From positions 48,739,873-48,803,872 of the forward strand of contig NC_087251.1 in NCBI RefSeq assembly GCF_037042905.1: a stretch of DNA of 64,000 nucleotides, read 5' to 3'. Position 1 is the stretch's first letter; each line of letters starts with the position of its first letter. The position numbers and the translations under genes are program-made. The notes below the pieces were generated by a model that saw only the letters and a list, made by a program, of their open reading frames with translations, was not told the DNA's origin and did not search any database. Positions 57,279-64,000 of this stretch are shown one piece after another. The stretch is from Lytechinus pictus. Taxonomy: Eukaryota; Echinodermata; Echinoidea; Temnopleuroida; Toxopneustidae.

Positions 57279-58440
57279 TATATATACATATAGTAAAAAA
57301 AAACTTGTATCTCTATTGGCTTCATCGCAATAAAAGGGTTGATACACGAGATTTTGAAATCGCACATAACATGCATAATTTGTGTTACTTTTTGCTTGTT
57401 TCTTTCTTTAATAAGTTTTTCAATCTCTCTCTATTTATGTTTTAGAAAGATTATATGTTTAAATTGATATATATTTTCTGTTATAATGAGATATGTTTAA
57501 GTGGACTTCAGGGAATGGTCGTACGCAGCAAGGGGGAAGGGGGGCAAATTCGCGATCAGCTGTTGTGAAAAAAAAATTCCTTAACATTTCATGAAAACTA
57601 TGAAAAATGTGCAAATGTGAGATGTGCACCAAATAATTTTATTACACTTGTAAAAAAAAAATAATCGCCCCATTGAGCAGCTCGGTCTGTTTACTCTATC
57701 GTTTTTATTTTTTTTCCAAAAATTTGTTCGAGTCTTGCCCCCCCCCCCGGAAATATTATCTGCGTGTGGTCATGCAAAATGGCATGACTGGAAATCCTAC
57801 ATTTTGAAAAGAGCATTTGACAGGGTCAGACTTTACCCCTATTTCAACGTTTTCTTTTATGGCGCCGGTGAAGTGCAAAAATATGTGCGCCGCTCGGCAG
57901 TGCGCCCCCCCCCCTTTCGCCAAAAGCTGGATCCGCCTATGGATGAGTTGACAATTGGACGAATTGGCATTAGACGAATTATAAATAAACCGTTTCATAT
58001 AACAGGCGCGTGATCAACCCTAAAAATGGAAGGGGCCGACATGGTGCATAGGCCAGAATATGAAAAAAGGTGTGAGGGGGCGAAGGGGGGGAGCAAATAT
58101 TCTGACATTTTTTATTCGAAAAATTAATTTTGTGATTGCTTTTGACAATATAAATTTAGAATTTTGGGGCCATAGTTCGAAGCCCACACCTCATATTTAC
58201 GCCAGTAATCAATACGTTTGATTAAGTCTGAGTAACACGCTACCATATGATTTTTCCCTTCAAGTACCTTTTTTATTGAGAAAGTGTGATAATAATATAA
58301 AGTACAAACAATTACAGTTTTACTGTAGTCTTTTTTCCTCACCCCATTTAAAGATAGCGCTATTTTGTAGTTTGTTCAATAACGATGCGAATATGCAGTG
58401 TAGATGAATTTTTTTAATAAATAGAAGTATATATAAACAG
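57279..58440. other. Spacer with poly-C arms
   Basis: Contains C-runs at 57738-57748 and 57904-57914 and the right-end-like GGATCCGCC at 57934-57942. CAGGGAATGGTCGTACGCAG at 57509-57528, followed by a purine/G-rich stretch, looks like another MITE left end without a clear partner. No coding recognised. Confidence 0.4.
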
Positions 58441-60420
58441 AAAAATAAATCATAAGGCCTAAGTGAAAAATGCGAGCGCGCAGCGCGAGCTGAAATTTTT
58501 ACTTCACTTACAGAAAAAGGGAACATTTTAACAGCTGTTGGTATGAATTCATTAAGAGTATACATGTCTCACCAATCAAATGAAGCGTGGAATAGTCTTC
58601 TTTTTCTTCTTGTTATTGTGTGAGTAGATGTGGGGTATTCATCATTTATAAAGTACTGAGTATTATCTATTGTTAACAAATCAGATTATAAATTTAATCC
58701 TGTTATTTTAAAAAAAAGCAGAGTCATTTCGATATTCATTCAGTTCCTTCATTCCAGTTCCTGCTGCCTCAGCCACACTAGCTTAACCGACTCCAGACCG
58801 ATCAAAGCTATTACATCATGTCCAAGGACATTTCCATCGATTGTTATTGAGTGGGTTCCGTTGGTGGGACTGTGGCACCAATGTATGCCACTGTAACTTT
58901 CTGCTTACACAACACTTTTCGCAAACTTTCAAATGTCAGCCTTTTTTCAACTAAAAGCATCCATACTTCATGTGGAATATTGATTTCTAAGACAGCAATC
59001 GGTCTTTTGACATTCACGCTCTATAACATAATGCAAAATTCTGCCAATTCATATTGTAAATTATCGAAATGAACAGCAGGCCTGCCATTTCTATGGCTTC
59101 CATGCCATCAAAGTTCGCCTCTGATAAAAATTTTGTTGAATGTAGCCTCCTTTATTTGTTCGATCTCAACCTTTTTCTCGTCATTTTGAGTTGCTACATA
59201 ACATCTTTGTACTCTTTTGCACGTCTATATTCCGATGATTGCCTTCCCCGGACTGTAAAACATTCGCCTGGTCGAATGAAGAAATGGGTTTGATTGGCCT
59301 TTGGTTGGGGTCCATGGTTGTAAAGATTATATTTTCTATCAAACTACCTGGAAGTAGGGCGGCTGATCTTTATTCATATGATTTGATTAGGGCAATCGAT
59401 TGAAAGAAATCCCACTCTCTCATTCAGCGACTTTGATTTGATTGTATTATTGTATTATACATTTTCCTTATCAGTACGACTTGTATGGGTATTTTTGCCT
59501 CGATTCCACAAAAAGGTTTAGTAATTCCACCCTGAAAATCTCAAAGTCAGAGAAAATGTAATATATATAAAATTAGAACTGATTTAAACTTAAGACTTTG
59601 AAAACACAGGATGCAGTAAAGCAATACGACAAGACTTTCCCCTATTTTCTGTTTATCTATCACACTTTAATAATGTTATATCATATTGATCATTGTCGAA
59701 AATGCTACTTATGCAACCAAATTTCAACCTCGTGTCGATGCTTTCATAACAAATCTGGTTGAAAAAATAAAAAGTATTGGTTATACAACATGGAGAGTTA
59801 TAAAAATACTCTAAAAAATACATAACACTTGAAAAAAACACACACAATCTACTTAAGCATGCAACAGAAACATAACCAAAAGAACACAGTTCTGTAATCA
59901 CAAACATAAATAAAAAATCAAAGGAAACGGTAATTTCAGCTAAAAAAAAAAAAAAAACATGTATAACGGAAAGTGAAAAGTTACCAGTGCCGTAACTACG
60001 GGAGGGGGCAAAAAACAAAAAACAAAAAACGTAAGGAAAAAGAGAAAAGGAAACGAAGTGGGGGAGAATAAATTATTTTTTATTATATTATGCTATATAT
60101 GTTATATTACATGAGAAATATTTCGTCATAACTTTATGAAACATTATTTGCTAAGGGCATATGTGTTCATCATCCCTGGTGCTCGCATTGTCTGTTTAAT
60201 GATAACATTCCGTTTTCAAGTCAATATACACCAAATATATTTCTTCGCACTTCGAGCTATCATTGTTTTATGGAGTGACATATGCTTCTTTTCCATGGTT
60301 ATTTAAAGTGATTGCCCCCTTTTAATGTCTGAATATAAAATATTTCCAGTCCGTGCTTACGTTCGCATTAGTGGATTGGTGAGATGACAATGGTGAGATA
60401 TGCATGCTCTTCATGAATTA
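58441..60420. other. Mostly unrecognised spacer with isolated GCGAGCGC units
   Basis: One good forward core AATGCGAGCGCGCAGCGCGAGCTGAAAT lies at 58468-58495 (written here only to locate it; core GCGAGCGCGCAGCGCGAGC). Degenerate reverse units are at about 60180, 60246 and 60350. A MITE-like start CAGTGCCGTAACTACGGGAG lies at 59986-60005. The 121-codon minus-strand frame at 59653-60018 is Phe-rich, AT-driven and unrecognised. Otherwise nothing. Confidence 0.4.
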
Positions 60421-60535
60421 AAAAAAAATACTATTATTATTGTTGTTGTTATTATTATTTTTATAATTGGTATCATTATTATTGTCATTATCATTATTAT
60501 TATTGTTATTATTATTATTTTTATTATTATTATGG
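60421..60535. repeat. Degenerate (ATT)n microsatellite
   Basis: Mostly ATT/GTT/TTT triplets over about 110 bases; it explains the isoleucine/valine-rich open frame at this site. Confidence 0.9.
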
Positions 60536-61673
60536 CTTTAGGGAGACTAGTCTTCTCATTCATAACGCGTATTTTTCTCATTTGAGAAAGGTGATGTTTT
60601 AAGGCATGTGCGGATGTGACATTCAGTTCATCCTGCGTCGCCCATCATTTCACAACCGTTCTCGGATAATTTTTACGTTTTGTTCAAGTTTGCGACGCAG
60701 CAAGATTGATTGCGCTATTTTGCTTTTAGTGCTTTGCAGCCTCCGTCGCGTCGCAACGTCAGCTTTTTAAAGTAGTATGTGTTGGACTTCTTCAGAATGG
60801 TTTTTTTATTTTTCTGTAGTTTTTCAAATCAACTTGTTTTCGGGGTTAGATTATATCAGTGGAGTTGTTCGAAATAAATTTACTAGAAGGGAGTGGAAAT
60901 TGTTTGATGCATCGAGAACAACATATTTTGATGCATTTTTCTCAGACTATACCTTACAAAACATTACAAAATATGATGTATTCCTACGGAAAAGTTGGTT
61001 TGGTGTGGTTTACTTTTATTCACGATTAACAAAACATGAATTATAAACAAAATATACATTACATGATCAAATATTTAACAATATATAAACGTAACAATAT
61101 ATATAAATCTTATCGTAGGGAAATTAAAAATTACATGAGGTTAAAAAATCTTTTAATACTTGCTTGAAACAACAACCGCTTGATTAAAAAGGACGTTTAT
61201 TATTTGGCAGAACAAATAAATTGAAAATATGAAAAACTATAAGAGTTCTTTCTCAGCCTTAAGATATCAATTTTCATAGGATTTTTATTCCCCCATAAAT
61301 GTATTCGTATCCTGTCAATTTTGTCTATTTTAACTGAGATCGATAAATACCGCGCCTTTTGTTGAGAGGAAATCAATAAAAAAGTACAGATAACTATTTT
61401 ACGTACCTGAAGTCTTTTGACTAATTGTTCTCAGATTAACTACTGTGTATATTCATTTAGTGTCTGCGAAATGATTATTCGCACAATGTGATAGCTCCCA
61501 ACTTATTTATATTACAGTGTTCTTCCATTCATTCGACTTTGAACAGGATTATATCCTCCATCTGATATCATATTCTAAAAAGAATATGAACATGAAAAAT
61601 CATATGTACACCCTCCGATTGGTAAATTATTCACACGACTTTTTTTGTTTAAGAGTATTCAAAAAAAATTATT
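60536..61673. other. Spacer, one unrecognised 89-codon open frame
   Basis: The plus-strand frame 60777-61046 reads a Phe/Tyr-rich peptide without recognisable domain or splice context. CGTCGCGTCGCAACG and TGCGTCGCCCATCA at 60640-60760 form a weakly palindromic area. Otherwise AT-rich. Confidence 0.4.
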
Positions 61674-62270
<597 letters not shown>

Positions 62271-62324
62271 AAAGTAGTTGATTTATCTTTCACTCCCGGC
62301 ACCCTCGACTGGACATCACAAACG

Positions 62325-62390
62325 AAATTGCTGTTCCGGATCACCAATTTTCGACAAAGGCCTCGCAGCTGTTCTTTGTCATTTTGGCAT
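62325..62390. repeat. Fragment of the GACGGATTCAAGAAC foldback family
   Basis: CTGTTCCGGATCACCAATTT, TCGACAAAGGC and TGTTCTTTGTCATTTTGGCA match the interior of copy 1 near 7027-7080 (GAATCACCAATTTTCGACAA). The termini are missing. Confidence 0.5.
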
Positions 62391-64000
62391 TTTCATTTCA
62401 TTTACCATGTTTAATGTTTGATGTGAAAACTGCCTATTATAAATCGACTAAAAACAGTACCTCCGACATATACACTCACAAGCATATACTCTCCGATATC
62501 CGCCATAATTCGAGTCATCACATCATGTCATCTTCAATTAGTGTTAAACCGATACAGATACTTGACATCGAGGGGGGAAAGTCCTTCCATGCCCCCATTA
62601 ACGCTGTAAATTTTTATTTTCATTCCTCCAATCATTACTACCATCTTAACATCAGGTGAACATGCAGCATGCAATAATATTCTCATATTTTGTAAAAATA
62701 ATAATTATTAAACAGTTTATTGCCTTGTTTAATTTTACCATATTACCAATGCGCACTGACCGCTTCCTGGCATTTACACAAGACACCCCTTACCTACTTT
62801 TTCATACAGAACCAGGTTAAGAGCGTGAACTCGACATAAGGCAGCAGCAAGGTTTGATCGGAAATGAGTTAGAAGAGTCAGGGGCACGGGACCGCGAGAC
62901 CTAGTCACGAGGTTGCTATCCTCAGATTTGTTGCACGGCGGAATTTAAGAGAAGCCGGCTGCTGGACCAGAATAGGAAAAAAAAACCCATCACCATGATC
63001 ACTTTATCGTGCTCCAGGATCGTACTTCTGAGGATAAGGTCAAGGATGAAATGGACACCGACATAGTCCTTAAACGAAGACTCACTTGATCCAGTGGCCT
63101 AACAACGATAGAGTTGACTGTGATGCGACTTCGATTCAAACTTTGGATGGATTTTGTGCCATTCTTCATTTTGTTTAGCAGCGGCGACGCTATGTAACAG
63201 GGTGATTGAAAGTTGATCCCATAATCAGAATGTTTTGAACGAATTAAAGATGCTAAAACGATCTGATGATGGTGAATGACTCTAACTTGAGTTTGTTATG
63301 GATCAATTTAAGCGGTAAGTTGAAACACTATACTCTACGTTTAACGAAGCGATGTATCTAATTCCTGATTGATTTTGCCTTCTTTAAGATCTTTAATTTC
63401 TCCCCATTTTCTAGTCAAAAAGTACACTGACACTGTATTAAGTCTTCATCATTTTTGGGCTATTTTGTTTTGCTGCAATCCCTTTTCGCTCGTGGTTCGG
63501 TAATTCTATCTTCTTTTTTTTTACATTTCTAACCTAAACTCCGATGCACTTTCCCTTCTTAGAAAGGTTTGTAATAGATAAATCAGAGATAATTCATTTT
63601 TAGAAAATGCAAGTCTATACCAAGTAAATATTTTAAGAGCGTGTGTTAATTGAAACCTTTTTACATGTTGACTGCCCCCTCCCCCCAAAAAAAATCAAAA
63701 TCTGCAGTTATTGCAACTTAGAAGAAAAAAATTCAATCAAAATATGTATCAGATGTTTCTGTATGGTTTTAAAAGTATTAAAAACGCCATTGGTATCAGC
63801 TCGGTCGTTTTTCTCCATTATATTCAATTTATCTATGTATTTACAGCTGACGTATTCTCCCTATCTCCCCTCCGGATGTATTGAAAAAAAATTGTACGAA
63901 CAGCCATGTTGAGGGACACGGCCTAATGATAGTGAGAAGCGTGACTAATGATTTAATAATAGGGCTGATATTGTTACGTTTTCAAAATCTCCCCTGTTAG
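62391..64000. other. Right-end spacer, nothing recognised
   Basis: A moderately GC-balanced stretch at 62820-63180 has no recognisable coding. Open frames at 62384-62659 and 63643-63912 match nothing that I know. No repeat borders were placed. Confidence 0.4.

Larger units (their letters stand above)
53431..57945. mobile_element. Possible 4.5-kb composite element bounded by CAGTGGCG(A/G)ATCC-type ends
   Basis: It starts CAGTGGCGAATCCAGGGGG, followed by a GC-run. About 4.5 kb later a right-end-like GCTGGATCCGCCTATG (57930-57945) is preceded by a C-run. CGTCTAAT-type repeat lies on both outer sides (53190-53430 and about 57950-57990), as if one host repeat had been split. No TSD matches, so the pairing is tentative. 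Contents: the GGCGCC satellite, a TTAA-type MITE and hAT copy B. Confidence 0.35.

Noticed and set aside
59653-60018. 121-codon Phe/Ser/Cys-rich minus-strand open frame
   Set aside because: Composition follows the local A/T skew, there is no recognisable family, and part of it crosses an A-run and a MITE-like end.

Overview
This window is eukaryotic, AT-rich and mostly non-coding. It reads like a piece of a marine deuterostome genome, most likely an echinoderm and probably a sea urchin. That placement is an inference from the dense load of foldback elements and MITEs, several repeat families I associate with sea urchin assemblies (for example the palindromic unit GCGAGCGCGAAGCGCGAGC and the CGTCTAAT-type repeat), and receptor genes in tandem. 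No species can be named from the sequence alone. No bacterial-style operon, CRISPR array, rRNA or canonical stand-alone tRNA gene was seen.

Four protein-coding loci can be supported, all on the minus strand. (1) 2181-2404 is one exon of a TMEM26-like membrane protein; the rest of the gene must lie to the left of the window. (2) 29006-30031 is an intact, intronless 341-residue ZIP-family (SLC39A1/2/3-like) zinc/divalent metal transporter. (3) and (4) 41495-44185 and 49557-52201 are two tandem paralogous rhodopsin-class G-protein-coupled receptors. Each is built from a 903-nt exon (TM1-TM5 plus the third intracellular loop) and a 276-nt exon (TM6-TM7) joined by a phase-0 intron, giving exactly 392 residues in both. 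They look muscarinic/histamine-like in TM4-TM7 but lack the amine-binding aspartate of TM3 and carry DRH instead of DRY.

Everything else is repeats, and these are unusually readable. Target-site duplications (TSDs) can be read directly for hAT-type elements (8 bp: 9315-9570, 12543-12830, 31647-33462, 32288-33163, 56397-57270, and the imperfect 53053-53153), Harbinger-type elements (3 bp TTA/TAA: 16154-16707, 37712-38125, 52856-53017), mariner-type elements (TA: 21377-22176, 26215-27529, 41800-42623) and a TTAA-type element (53826-54429). Two non-LTR retrotransposon 3' ends (about 88-935 and 15783-16998) and two SINEs (22862-23020, 49259-49540) are present.

Insertions are nested. Around 14.5-17.9 kb four layers can be peeled apart: satellite-like array, then an inverted element, then a LINE, then a Harbinger MITE. 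Around 31.6-33.5 kb one hAT-like element sits inside another. Around 37-38.3 kb a MITE splits a foldback element, and around 53.8 kb a MITE interrupts a GGCGCC-rich satellite. Tandem arrays include a 16-bp minisatellite (23750-24168), a 50-bp x4 repeat (47541-47745), the GGCGCC satellite (53690-55640), an X-box-like repeat (39990-40740) and a roughly 600-bp TAG triplet array (61674-62270).

I found no clear candidate for a wholly new molecular system. The most interesting biology is the divergent tandem receptor pair and the layered, internally dateable transposon history.
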